The position numbers and the translations under genes were made by a program. Below the pieces are notes generated by a model. The model made no database searches. It was not told the DNA's origin and worked only from the letters and a program-made list of their open reading frames with translations. A DNA stretch of 64,000 nt from an uncultured Clostridia bacterium (GTDB taxonomy: Bacteria; Bacillota; Clostridia; Christensenellales; Aristaeellaceae), in contig CALVKT010000016.1 in NCBI GenBank assembly GCA_944333055.1, forward strand, positions 41,437-105,436. The letters run 5' to 3'. Of the stretch, positions 38,744 to 47,121 are shown piece after piece (the first letter of the stretch is position 1; each line of letters opens with the position of its first letter).

Positions 38744-39472
38744 TCAGGACGCCTCATAGGCGTCGCAGACCGCCTGCGTCTCGCCGAACATCCGAACCTT
38801 TCCCTGCTCCAGCCAGACCACACGGCTGCACATCTCCCGAATCTGCGGCAGCGAATGGCTGACAAACATCACGGTCGTGCCGCCGCTCATCAGCTCCATC
38901 ATGCGGTTGCGGCTCTTTTCCTGAAACGCCGCGTCGCCCACGGAGAGCACCTCATCGACGATGAGCACCTCCGGCACGACGACCGTCGCCACGGAAAACG
39001 CCAGGCGCGCGATCATGCCGGACGAATAATTGCGCAGCGGAACGTCGATGAACTGCCCGATCTCGGCGAATTCCACGATCTCCTCGTACTTGCTCTTGAG
39101 GAACGCCTCCGAATAGCCGAGAATCGCGCCGTTGAGGAAGATGTTCTCCCGGCCGGTCATGTCATAGTCAAAGCCGCTGCCCAGTTCGAGCATCGGCGCC
39201 ACATTGCCGCGCACGGCGACGCTGCCCGTCGTCGGCTTGAGGATGCCGGAGATCACCTTGAGCATCGTGCTCTTGCCCGCGCCGTTGCGCCCGATCAGGC
39301 CCATCACCTCGCCGCGCTTCACGTCGAAGCTGACGTGCTTGAGCGCCTCAAACTCGTTGTATTTGAGCTTGCCGCTCAGCCGCTGAATGGCGTATTCCTT
39401 GATGCTGTTGATGCGGTCGTTCGCCATGCGAAAGTGCATGGACACGTCGTTGACTTCAATCATCGTTTCCAT
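38744..39472 (-). CDS. Polysaccharide/teichoic acid-type ABC exporter ATP-binding protein
   Basis: A 242-aa ATPase of the TagH/Wzt/KpsT group. Motifs: Walker A GLIGRNGAGKSTM, GNVAPMLELGSGFDYDMTGRENI, which is diagnostic of the polysaccharide-export subfamily, the signature YSSGMIARLAFSVA and Walker B VLIVDEVLSVGD. It lacks the C-terminal carbohydrate-binding extension of many Wzt proteins. ATG 39470-39472 with GAGGUGA upstream. It is 10 bp after the ABC-2 permease gene, and together they would move a lipid-linked glycan across the membrane. Confidence 0.9.
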   Translation of the reverse strand: METMIEVNDVSMHFRMANDRINSIKEYAIQRLSGKLKYNEFEALKHVSFDVKRGEVMGLIGRNGAGKSTMLKVISGILKPTTGSVAVRGNVAPMLELGSGFDYDMTGRENIFLNGAILGYSEAFLKSKYEEIVEFAEIGQFIDVPLRNYSSGMIARLAFSVATVVVPEVLIVDEVLSVGDAAFQEKSRNRMMELMSGGTTVMFVSHSLPQIREMCSRVVWLEQGKVRMFGETQAVCDAYEAS

Positions 39473-39482
39473 CGGCTTCACC

Positions 39483-40937
39483 TCACAGATACAGGACAAA
39501 CCGATCCTGATGCTTCTTGAACACGCCAATGCCCAGCAGCAGCACGACCAGCGAGGACAGCAGACACCAGAAATACGCCATCGGCTCCGGCGATACGCCG
39601 TCTATGATGCAGATACGCGCGAATGTGATGTACTGATACATCGGATTCATGTGACAGAACGTCAGGAACTGCGCCGGAATGATGTTCTCCGGGTAAAAGA
39701 TCGGCGTCAGGTACATCCACATCATGCTGACCACGCCCCACAGGAACTGCGTATCCTGAAAGAACGTCATGGCCGTGGTGAGCAGCAGGCCCATGCCCGT
39801 GACAAAGCCCAGCAGGCAGAGGATGTCAAATACCAGCAGCAGCAGCGCCGGGGTAAAGCGCGTGCCGGTCACGAGCATGACGAGGAAGAGCGGCACGAGC
39901 GAGATCACAAAGTTGATGAGCGAGGACAGCACACGCGACACGGGATAGATGTACTTGGGCATGTAGACCTTCTTGATGAGCGACGCGTTGCCGGTGATGG
40001 ACGTCATGCCCATGGAGACGGCCTCGCTGAAGAAATTGAAAAACACGATGCCCGACAACAGATAGACCGGATAATTGGGGATATCGCTATTAAACAGCGT
40101 AGAGAAGACGACATACTGCACGCTCATCGTCAGCAGCGGGTTGAGAAAGCTCCACGCCATGCCCAGCGCCGAACGCTTGTACTTGGTCTTGAAATCGCGG
40201 GCGATGAGCTGCTTGATCAGGAAAGCGTAGCGCGTGTAGAGCGTGCAGACGGCAACGAGCGGGTTGTTTCTGCCGCGCATCGCCTGCTTCCACCACATCG
40301 CGCACAGCGCGGCCACCACGGCGAACAGCCCGCCGACGATCAGCCAATACGTCTTATAAAAGGAAAGCGTCTTGATGCCGTTGACCTTGACGCACAGCTT
40401 GCCCACGCCGCGCGCGCCGTTCACCTCGTAGCAATCCGCCTCGGCGATCTGCTGGACGATGTCGAATCGTCCGGCCGTCACCGTGTTGCCGCAGTAGATC
40501 GTCACGGCATTGCCCGGCGCACAGCCCGTCGTCGTCAGCGTCAGCGTCATCACCGAATCGCGCTGCGCCTCCACCGGCACATCGAAGCCGATGGTCGTAT
40601 ACTGGCCGTCCGCAAAGATGGACACATCGACGTCCTTCGCCGCGACGATCGTGCCCGTCTCGTCCGCAAGCGTCATGTGCAGCGTGCCGGTGTTGGCGCG
40701 GCCATACGTGCCGGCCATCAGCGAGAGGCTCGTCGTCGTATCCGCCGGCAGCGTGACGCGCTGCGTCACCGTCATGCCGTCCACCAGCTCGCCGATGGCG
40801 TTGTTCGCCGAGAGCGCATCGCTCGTCACCGCCGTGTAGTGAAACTGATTGCCGGCCACCAGATAGATCATCACGACCAGCAGCCAATAACAAACGGCCA
40901 GTGTGGCCAACATCTTCTTCGATTTCTTTGCGTCCAT
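39483..40937 (-). CDS. ABC-2 type glycan export permease with N-terminal extracellular domain
   Basis: The 484-aa protein is almost twice the size of a normal Wzm/TagG permease (~260 aa). Residues ~235-484 are the ABC-2 domain (ARDFKTKYKRSALGMAWSFL, VYLLSGIVFFNFFSEAVSMG, six membrane segments). Before it lie a membrane segment (~9-29), a ~165-residue extracellular, Thr/Val-rich predicted beta domain (about 30-195), and a second membrane segment (~196-216). The ectodomain may bind or modify the exported glycan. ATG at 40935-40937 with GAGG 9 nt upstream. It lies 25 bp after the GT2 gene. Confidence 0.85.
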   Translation of the reverse strand: MDAKKSKKMLATLAVCYWLLVVMIYLVAGNQFHYTAVTSDALSANNAIGELVDGMTVTQRVTLPADTTTSLSLMAGTYGRANTGTLHMTLADETGTIVAAKDVDVSIFADGQYTTIGFDVPVEAQRDSVMTLTLTTTGCAPGNAVTIYCGNTVTAGRFDIVQQIAEADCYEVNGARGVGKLCVKVNGIKTLSFYKTYWLIVGGLFAVVAALCAMWWKQAMRGRNNPLVAVCTLYTRYAFLIKQLIARDFKTKYKRSALGMAWSFLNPLLTMSVQYVVFSTLFNSDIPNYPVYLLSGIVFFNFFSEAVSMGMTSITGNASLIKKVYMPKYIYPVSRVLSSLINFVISLVPLFLVMLVTGTRFTPALLLLVFDILCLLGFVTGMGLLLTTAMTFFQDTQFLWGVVSMMWMYLTPIFYPENIIPAQFLTFCHMNPMYQYITFARICIIDGVSPEPMAYFWCLLSSLVVLLLGIGVFKKHQDRFVLYL

Positions 40938-40962
40938 GTGGTACTGCCTCGCTTCCCATTCT

Positions 40963-41892
40963 TCATCCAAGGAGCATCATGCCCGCCAGCCGGAAGCCGC
41001 CGTGAATCAGCGCCCTGTGGCGCAGATAGAACGCCGGCCCGCTGTGCCCGCGCACAAACCCGTCCAGAAAACGAAGATCTTCCTCTCGGAGTCTGTCTGC
41101 ATACGTCTGCCGGAATACGCGCGCCTGCGCCTTCTTGCGCACCAGCGCGCCTCTGACGGCGCGCAACTGGCCCAACATGCGCAGCACGTACGCCATGCTG
41201 CCCACGTCCTTGGCGCCCACGCTGTTGTCCCCGTGCTGCCTGTACGCGCAGAGCGGCTCGTCGATGTAGACGATCTCGCCAAAGCGCGCGGCGACGGCCG
41301 CCAGCCACCAATCGTGCATGATCGTCTCCGACGGCGCTGCGCACCGGCCCGCCAGCTCCGAAAGCGCGCGGTTGATCATCATCGCGCCGCCGGTGACCAC
41401 GTTCTGCATGAGAATGCCGCGGTAATCAAAGCGCGCAACATCCTGCTTCTGATAGCGCATCAGCGACGGCGCGATCGTCTCAAGGCGCGCGTCCGTCACC
41501 GTCTGATCGGAAAAGACGAGGATTGGCGTCTGCTCGCCCAGGCGCGCCTGCGCGTCACGCATCGCACGCATGAGCGTCTCCATCTTGTGGGGATAAAACA
41601 CGTCGTCCTGATCGCTGAAGGCGATGTAGTCCGCATCGCATTGGCGCATGAGCCAGAAGAAGTGATCGCGCGCGCAGCCAAATCGTCTGCCTGCGCGCAC
41701 GCGGCGAATCTTCTGCGGATACCGCGCCGCATACGCGTCCAGGATGGCTGCGGTGCCGTCCTGGGAGCCGTCGTCGGAGACCGTCAGATGCCAGCTCGCG
41801 TCCGTCTGCGCAAGGATGGATTCGATCTGCTCGCGCACAAACGCCTCGCCATTGTATGCCGCCAGCAGAATTTCAACGGAAAGTTCCTGCAT
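40963..41892 (-). CDS. Family 2 glycosyltransferase
   Basis: A 309-aa GT-A type glycosyltransferase. It begins VEILLAAYNGEAFVREQIES, has SDDGSQDGT (nucleotide binding, about residues 39-47), the DQDDVF metal-binding motif (about 94-99), and MHDWWLAAVAARFG followed by YRQHGDNSVG, typical of rhamnosyl- and related transferases acting on surface glycans. It is the first gene of the GT2-permease-ATPase unit behind the promoter at 41977-42005. Confidence 0.9.
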   Translation of the reverse strand: MQELSVEILLAAYNGEAFVREQIESILAQTDASWHLTVSDDGSQDGTAAILDAYAARYPQKIRRVRAGRRFGCARDHFFWLMRQCDADYIAFSDQDDVFYPHKMETLMRAMRDAQARLGEQTPILVFSDQTVTDARLETIAPSLMRYQKQDVARFDYRGILMQNVVTGGAMMINRALSELAGRCAAPSETIMHDWWLAAVAARFGEIVYIDEPLCAYRQHGDNSVGAKDVGSMAYVLRMLGQLRAVRGALVRKKAQARVFRQTYADRLREEDLRFLDGFVRGHSGPAFYLRHRALIHGGFRLAGMMLLG

Positions 41893-41976
41893 CTCTCTTC
41901 CCCCGCATGCCGGGCCATGCCGGCGTCATCGCTCGTGCAAGGGGCGAACCCCTCCGGTCATCAATTTGCGAATTTT

Positions 41977-42005
41977 ATTATACGTAGACCACCGGGAAAA
42001 GTCAA
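41977..42005 (-). promoter_or_regulatory. Promoter of the glycan export unit
   Basis: Minus strand TTGACT (42000-42005), 17-nt spacer, TATAAT (41977-41982). It is back to back with the promoter of the TSUP gene. Confidence 0.75.
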
Positions 42006-42035
42006 TGTTTTTGCCACCGACCGGCGTTCGCCTGC

Positions 42036-42064
42036 TTGACAAAAAACGGTCTCCCTTGTACAAT
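42036..42064 (+). promoter_or_regulatory. Promoter of the TSUP transporter gene
   Basis: TTGACA (42036-42041), 17-nt spacer, TACAAT (42059-42064), then AAGGAAAGGAG before the start. Confidence 0.8.
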
Positions 42065-42109
42065 GGTCTGGATTTTCGCACGCGTTTTGACCAAGGAAAG
42101 GAGCCGACC

Positions 42110-42883
42110 ATGGCGCTCACCCCGCTGCACTTTCTCATCGTCTGCCCGCTCGTCTTTCTGGCGGGCTTTGTCGATTCCATCGCCGGCGGCGGCGGGCTGA
42201 TCTCCCTGCCCGCCTATCTGATCAGCGGCCTGCCGGTGCACACCTGCATCGCCACCAACAAGCTCTCCTCCTCCATGGGCACAAGCGTGGCCACCGTCCG
42301 CTACGCCCGCTCCGGCTACATCGACTGGCACCTGGCCGTCTTCTGCTCGGCGGCCTCGCTTGGCGGCGCGGCGCTGGGCGCGCACATCGCGCTGCTCATC
42401 AGCGACGGCGCGTTCCGCCTCCTCATGCTCGTCATCCTGCCGCTGACGGCGCTCTACGTGCTGCGCAAGCGCGACCTGTTTGATGGCGGCGCCGGTCAGA
42501 CGCTCTCCTTTGCGCGCACGGCGCTCGTCTCCAGCGTCATCGCCTTCGCACTGGGCATGTACGACGGCTTCTACGGTCCGGGCACGGGCACGTTCCTCAT
42601 CCTGTTGCTCACGCGCTTTGCGCGCATGGAGCTCCGCCGCGCCAACGGCATCACCAAGGTCATCAACCTCTCCAGCAACCTCTCCTCGCTGGCGGTCTAC
42701 CTGCTCAACGATCAGGTGCTGCTGCCGCTGGGGTTGTGCGCCGGTCTGTTCAGCGTGCTGGGCAACGACATCGGCTCCCGCTGCTTCGCCAGACAGGGCG
42801 CGTCCATCGCCCGCCCCGTCATCCTGCTGGTGCTGTGCGTGTTCTTCGTGCGCACGGCGCTGGAGATGGGCGGCGTCCTGTAA
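42110..42883 (+). CDS. TSUP (TauE/SafE) family membrane transporter
   Basis: A 257-aa polytopic protein with about 7-8 helices. The two TSUP half-repeats are visible: FLAGFVDSIAGGGGLISLPA near the start with CIATNKLSSSMGTSVATVRY, and ALGMYDGFYGPGTGTFLILL with NGITKVINLSSNLSSLAVYL in the second half. The family exports or imports sulfur-containing or other small organic anions such as sulfite, sulfoacetate or glycolate; substrate is unknown here. It is monocistronic between divergent glycan genes. Confidence 0.85.
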   Translation: MALTPLHFLIVCPLVFLAGFVDSIAGGGGLISLPAYLISGLPVHTCIATNKLSSSMGTSVATVRYARSGYIDWHLAVFCSAASLGGAALGAHIALLISDGAFRLLMLVILPLTALYVLRKRDLFDGGAGQTLSFARTALVSSVIAFALGMYDGFYGPGTGTFLILLLTRFARMELRRANGITKVINLSSNLSSLAVYLLNDQVLLPLGLCAGLFSVLGNDIGSRCFARQGASIARPVILLVLCVFFVRTALEMGGVL

Positions 42884-42949
42884 ATGCACATCCCCTCTGC
42901 CGCTTTCCGGCTGTCCGCATCGGCTCGATACGGTCAGCCGATTTTTCTG

Positions 42950-42978
42950 ATGACAATTCTCAGATGAACCGGTATAAT
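42950..42978 (+). promoter_or_regulatory. Promoter of the GtrII-like gene pair
   Basis: ATGACA (42950-42955), 17-nt spacer, TATAAT (42973-42978), 38 bp upstream of the first start codon. Confidence 0.7.
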
Positions 42979-43016
42979 GGAATCGGTATTCTGAATCTCG
43001 ATCTGGCAGGTAGAAC

Positions 43017-44561
43017 ATGAAAGCATCTTCAGTTTCCCACGCGGCTCTCTTTCGCCGCGTCTGTTTGTTTACGGCGGTCTTTTCGCTGATGGCGCACGGC
43101 TACCGCTATCTCTCGCTGAGCTTCTCCGGGGATGCCATGCTGCTCTCTCAGGTCGGGGAGGACGCCTATCAGATCTCGCTGGGCCGCTTTTTGCAGCCCG
43201 TCTATTGGCAGATTCGCGGCCGCATCACCGCACCGCTGCTCATCGGGCTGTTCGCCACGGCCTTTCTGGCCTGCTCCGCGCTGCTGGTCGTCCGCCTGCT
43301 TCGCCTGCAATCCACGGGTTCCCTTCTGCTCGTGTGCGGCGTGCTCACCGCCAATGAGACGCTCGCCGTCTCCAACGCCACCTACCTCCCCTGGACGGAC
43401 GTGTACATGCTCGCCATGCTGCTGTGCCTGCTGGGCGTCTACGTGCAGGAGAACGCGCGGCTGGGTTTTCTCATCTGCCCGATCTGCTACACGCTCTCCC
43501 TCGGTCTGTATCAGAGCTATCTGCCCGTCGCTTCCACCATGGTCATCCTGCTGCTGATGCGCGATCTGTTGGACGGCGCGCCCGCCAAGGCGATCTGGCT
43601 GCGCGGGCTGCGCGCCTGCCTGTCTCTGCTGCTGGGGCTGCTGCTCTATGCCGCCGTGCTGCAAATCGTGCTCGCGCTCACCGGCGGTCAGGCGTCTCAG
43701 GATTACAACGGCGTGGGCCGCGTGGGCGGCTTCTCCCTGCAGGAAGTGCCCGGCCTGCTGCGCCAGACATACCGCACGCCGCTGAACGTCCTCTTCGGCC
43801 TCGGCGATGCGCCCGCGATGACCTGGCACATCACCACCGTGCCCGCCGCGCTCCACATCGCGCTCTTCGCGCTGACGGTTGTGCTGTTGCTGTTTCACCT
43901 GCGCCGACTCACCCTGCCGTCGCGCCTGACGGTCGCCTTTCTGATGCTCATCCTCCCGCTGAGCGTGAACTTTGTGCAGTTCATCTCCCACGGCATCGCC
44001 AGCGGCCTGACCATCTACGCATACAACCTGCTCTGTCTGCTGCCCGTCATTCTGCTTGTGCGCGACGCGCCCACGGACAGGCGGCTCCCTGCCCTGGCCG
44101 TGCGCACCGCGAAGGGCGGCGCATGCGCGCTGCTCGCGCTGTTTCTCGCGCTCAACATCCGAAACAGCAACCTGATGGCGTTCAAGCGCGACCTTGAGTT
44201 TTCCTCGACGACCTCCGCCATGACCCGCCTGCTCGATCAGGCGGAGCGCACGCAGGGCTATGTGCCCGGCGAAACGCCTGTGGTGCTCATCGGCATGCTG
44301 CCCTCCTCCGCCATCTCGATGGAGCGGCAGGGCTTTGAAGAAATCGCCAAAGCGCAGGGCATGCGCTATACATACGGCGCATCCTATGAGACCGGCAATT
44401 ACTGGTATCTGGAGATGGCGTTGGGCGAACCGATCAACCTCGTCAGCCATGAGGAGCGTATGCGCCTGAGCGCGCACCCCGATGCCGCCGACATGCCCGC
44501 CTTCCCCCAATCGGGCTGCTGCCGGATGATCGACGGCATGCTCTTCGTGCGCATACAGTGA
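43017..44561 (+). CDS. GtrII-like membrane glycosyltransferase (Glucos_trans_II), first of pair
   Basis: A 514-aa protein with about 11-12 membrane helices and an extracellular C-terminal part of ~110 residues. The segment FSGDAMLLSQ followed by GRFLQPVYWQIRGRITAP near residues 35-70 and ALSLGLYQSY-like NICYTLSLGLYQSYLPV match the Glucos_trans_II family, whose O-antigen members attach glucose using a lipid-linked donor. The soluble end (GETPVVLIGMLPSSAISMER to FPQSGCCRMIDGML) is shared with the next gene. Start ATG 43017 with AGGUAGA. Donor and acceptor are unknown. Confidence 0.75.
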   Translation: MKASSVSHAALFRRVCLFTAVFSLMAHGYRYLSLSFSGDAMLLSQVGEDAYQISLGRFLQPVYWQIRGRITAPLLIGLFATAFLACSALLVVRLLRLQSTGSLLLVCGVLTANETLAVSNATYLPWTDVYMLAMLLCLLGVYVQENARLGFLICPICYTLSLGLYQSYLPVASTMVILLLMRDLLDGAPAKAIWLRGLRACLSLLLGLLLYAAVLQIVLALTGGQASQDYNGVGRVGGFSLQEVPGLLRQTYRTPLNVLFGLGDAPAMTWHITTVPAALHIALFALTVVLLLFHLRRLTLPSRLTVAFLMLILPLSVNFVQFISHGIASGLTIYAYNLLCLLPVILLVRDAPTDRRLPALAVRTAKGGACALLALFLALNIRNSNLMAFKRDLEFSSTTSAMTRLLDQAERTQGYVPGETPVVLIGMLPSSAISMERQGFEEIAKAQGMRYTYGASYETGNYWYLEMALGEPINLVSHEERMRLSAHPDAADMPAFPQSGCCRMIDGMLFVRIQ

Positions 44562-44587
44562 GGAATCCCCGTCAAAGGAGCTTGGTT

Positions 44588-46048
44588 ATGAAATACAGTC
44601 TTCGCATGGATTCGGCCCGACTCAAGCGCGTCGCGCTGATCGCGCTGCTCTTCACATTCGCGGCCCACGCCTTCTGCTTTTTCAACCTCACCTACTCCGG
44701 CAGCGCCGTCATGCTCGACGCCAGCAGCGGCCGCAGCGCGCAGATCGCGGGCGGGCAGTATCTGCAGCCCCTATACTGGCGTCTTCGCGGCAACGTCGCC
44801 GTGCCGCTGTTCGTCGGGCTGCTCAGCGCGCTGTATTTGGCGCTGACGGTCTACATCGCCGCCGCGCTGCTGCGGCTCAAGCAGACGGTCGCGCTCGCGC
44901 TGCTCAGCGGGGTGATGATCGCCAATGCGGCCGTCACCTCCCTGTGCGCCGGCTCGCTGCACACGGCGGACGCGGCGTTTCTCGCCATGCTGCTCGCCGC
45001 GATGGCCGCCGCGTGCCTGCGCCTGCGCTTTGGCGCGCTGCCGGGCGCGCTGCTGGTGTGCGCCGCGCTCGCGCTGGACGCGTCCGCCGGTTCGTTCTTC
45101 GCCGCGCTGGCGCTCATATCGCTGATGGTCGACCTGACGGCACAGTGCAGCCCAAAGGCATGGTGCACGGGTTCAGGCCGCATGCTGCTCGCGCTGCTGA
45201 CGGGCTGCGTGCTCCATGCCGCGGGCTACCGGCTCATGCTCGCACGCAACGGCCTTGAGCCGGCCGCGTCCCTGCAATCCGACGCCCTGTCCGATGCCTG
45301 GCTGACGCCCATGCGCACGCTGCTCGAACCGCTGACGGCCTATGCCTCACTGAACGTCGTGCTGCGTGTGCTGCTCGCCGTGCTGCTCATCGCGCTGCTC
45401 GCCGCGTCGGCGCGCGCGCTCGGCCCGCGCCGTGCGGCGCTTCTGGCGCTCTGCCTGCTGCTTCTGCCCCTCGCCTGCAACCTGCCCGCCCTGCGCGCCG
45501 GTTCCGCGCCGCAGATCACCCCGGCCTACTGCCTGCTGGACGCGTGCGCCGTCGCGCTGTTTTTCCATCTTCCCGCCGCGAAAGCGCGCCTGCGCCGGTT
45601 GGCCGCCGGCGCGTTCGGCGTGCTGCTGCTGGGCAGCATCGTGTTTTCCAATCAGGTCTATCTCAAGAAGAACCTTGAGTTTGAGTCCACGCTCTCGCTG
45701 ATGACCCGCGTGATCGCGCGTGCGGAGGAGATGGAGGGCTATTCGCCCGGCTATACGCCCGTCGCGCTCATCGGAACGCCGGAGGATTCCGTCTTTTCGG
45801 TGGAGCGCAAGGGCTTTGAGCACCTCTCCGCACTGGATGCCGCCGCCAACCACTACGCCGTCGCCGACGATGCGGACATGACCTGGTACATCTGGCAGGT
45901 GCTGGGCTATCCGTTTGGCCTCGTGAGCACGTTTGAGCTCGAACAGCTCAAGGCAAACGCGCAGGTGCAGGCCATGCCCGCGTTTCCCGCCGAAGGCTGC
46001 TGCGCATTCGTCGGCGACACGCTGGTCATCAAGCTCTCCTCATATTGA
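44588..46048 (+). CDS. GtrII-like membrane glycosyltransferase (Glucos_trans_II), second of pair
   Basis: A 486-aa paralogue of the preceding protein in the same topology: FNLTYSGSAVMLDASSGRSA and GGQYLQPLYWRLRGNVAVP near residues 25-65, many helices, then the soluble tail with YTPVALIGTPEDSVFSVERK and FPAEGCCAFVGDTL. The helical core has drifted to a very Ala/Leu-rich composition and lacks the GLYQSY-type segment of the first copy, so it may have lost or changed activity. ATG 44588-44590 with AAAGGAG, 26 bp after the first gene; one operon. Confidence 0.7.
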   Translation: MKYSLRMDSARLKRVALIALLFTFAAHAFCFFNLTYSGSAVMLDASSGRSAQIAGGQYLQPLYWRLRGNVAVPLFVGLLSALYLALTVYIAAALLRLKQTVALALLSGVMIANAAVTSLCAGSLHTADAAFLAMLLAAMAAACLRLRFGALPGALLVCAALALDASAGSFFAALALISLMVDLTAQCSPKAWCTGSGRMLLALLTGCVLHAAGYRLMLARNGLEPAASLQSDALSDAWLTPMRTLLEPLTAYASLNVVLRVLLAVLLIALLAASARALGPRRAALLALCLLLLPLACNLPALRAGSAPQITPAYCLLDACAVALFFHLPAAKARLRRLAAGAFGVLLLGSIVFSNQVYLKKNLEFESTLSLMTRVIARAEEMEGYSPGYTPVALIGTPEDSVFSVERKGFEHLSALDAAANHYAVADDADMTWYIWQVLGYPFGLVSTFELEQLKANAQVQAMPAFPAEGCCAFVGDTLVIKLSSY

Positions 46049-46101
46049 GTGCGCCAAGGAGACGGCCTGCACGCGCGGGCCGTCTCTTCCCGTATTTGCC
46101 A

Positions 46102-46130
46102 TCGACAAATTTCGCGGATTCGTGTATAAT
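46102..46130 (+). promoter_or_regulatory. Promoter of the phospholipase-like gene
   Basis: TCGACA (46102-46107), 17-nt spacer, TATAAT (46125-46130), then GAAGGAGG before the ATG. Confidence 0.65.
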
Positions 46131-46164
46131 GCCGACAGATTCTCATCCCTTGAAGGAGGCACGT

Positions 46165-47121
46165 ATGCCCGCATCCTATGTCCATCAGAGCGTCGCGGCC
46201 AGCATCTGCGATGCGCTTCATCGCTTTCATGAACCCTCGCTGCGCAGCGCCGTGCTCGCCGGCAGCGAGGGGCCTGACCCTCTGTTCTTTTCCCTGCTCA
46301 GCCCGCCCGGCGCGCCCGCCGTCTCGCGCGTCGGCTCCCTGCTGCACACGCAGCGAACGGACGACTTCCTGCTCGCGCTGTGCGACGCCAGCGCGCACAG
46401 CCCGGTGACGCGCGCGTACTGCTGCGGCTTTTTTTCACACTACGCGACGGACACCACGTTCCATCCCTTCGTCTACGCCCATTCGCTGACGGCAAAGGGC
46501 TACTCCTCCGTCGCCCACTGCACGCTCGAACACCAGCTTGAGACGCTGCACTACCGCAGGCAGGGACACAAGACGGGCCTGCCCGTTCAGATGGCGGGCT
46601 TTGCGAAGCTTGCCGGCGCGGACAAGGACGCCATCGCCCATGCGCTCAGCGACGCCATCGACCGCGTCTTTCCGGAGAAAGCGTTGGGCGTTCGCCGCGT
46701 GCGCAGGAGCTTTGAGGACGCCGTCTCCCTGTGCCGCCTGCTGCGCTCGGAACACGGCAGGAAGTACAATGCGCTGGGCACGCTGCTCAAGCCGCTCCGC
46801 CTCGACGCGCCGCTGCACGCGCACATGATGCCCGTCGAGCCGCCGGATGCGGACATCATGAACGACGCGCACGCGCCGTGGGCTTCCATCTGGACGCCCG
46901 ACGAAACGCGCTGCGAGAGCTTCGACGACCTGTACGCCGCCGCCGTCGCGCGCGGCAGCGCGCTGATCAGCGCCGCCTGCGGCTACATGGCGGGCGACGT
47001 CGCCCGCGACGACCTGCGCACCCTGCACGGCGGGCTGCACTACGGCTCCGGCCTGCCGTGGCAGACGACCGTGCCCGCGTCCAGAGCGCCGGGCGCGCGC
47101 AGGCTCAGCGGCCGAGCATGA
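46165..47121 (+). CDS. Zinc-dependent phospholipase C family protein
   Basis: A 318-aa protein related to the Zn_dep_PLPC family. Likely metal ligands are spread through the first half: YVHQSVA (His7), SLLHTQRTDDFL, GFFSHYATDTTFHPFVYAHS and TLEHQLET. No signal peptide is visible, so the protein may be cytosolic, unlike secreted PLC toxins; clostridial relatives of this type are common and uncharacterised. ATG at 46165 with AAGGAGG. Its last 17 bp overlap the convergent carboxypeptidase gene. Confidence 0.7.
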   Translation: MPASYVHQSVAASICDALHRFHEPSLRSAVLAGSEGPDPLFFSLLSPPGAPAVSRVGSLLHTQRTDDFLLALCDASAHSPVTRAYCCGFFSHYATDTTFHPFVYAHSLTAKGYSSVAHCTLEHQLETLHYRRQGHKTGLPVQMAGFAKLAGADKDAIAHALSDAIDRVFPEKALGVRRVRRSFEDAVSLCRLLRSEHGRKYNALGTLLKPLRLDAPLHAHMMPVEPPDADIMNDAHAPWASIWTPDETRCESFDDLYAAAVARGSALISAACGYMAGDVARDDLRTLHGGLHYGSGLPWQTTVPASRAPGARRLSGRA

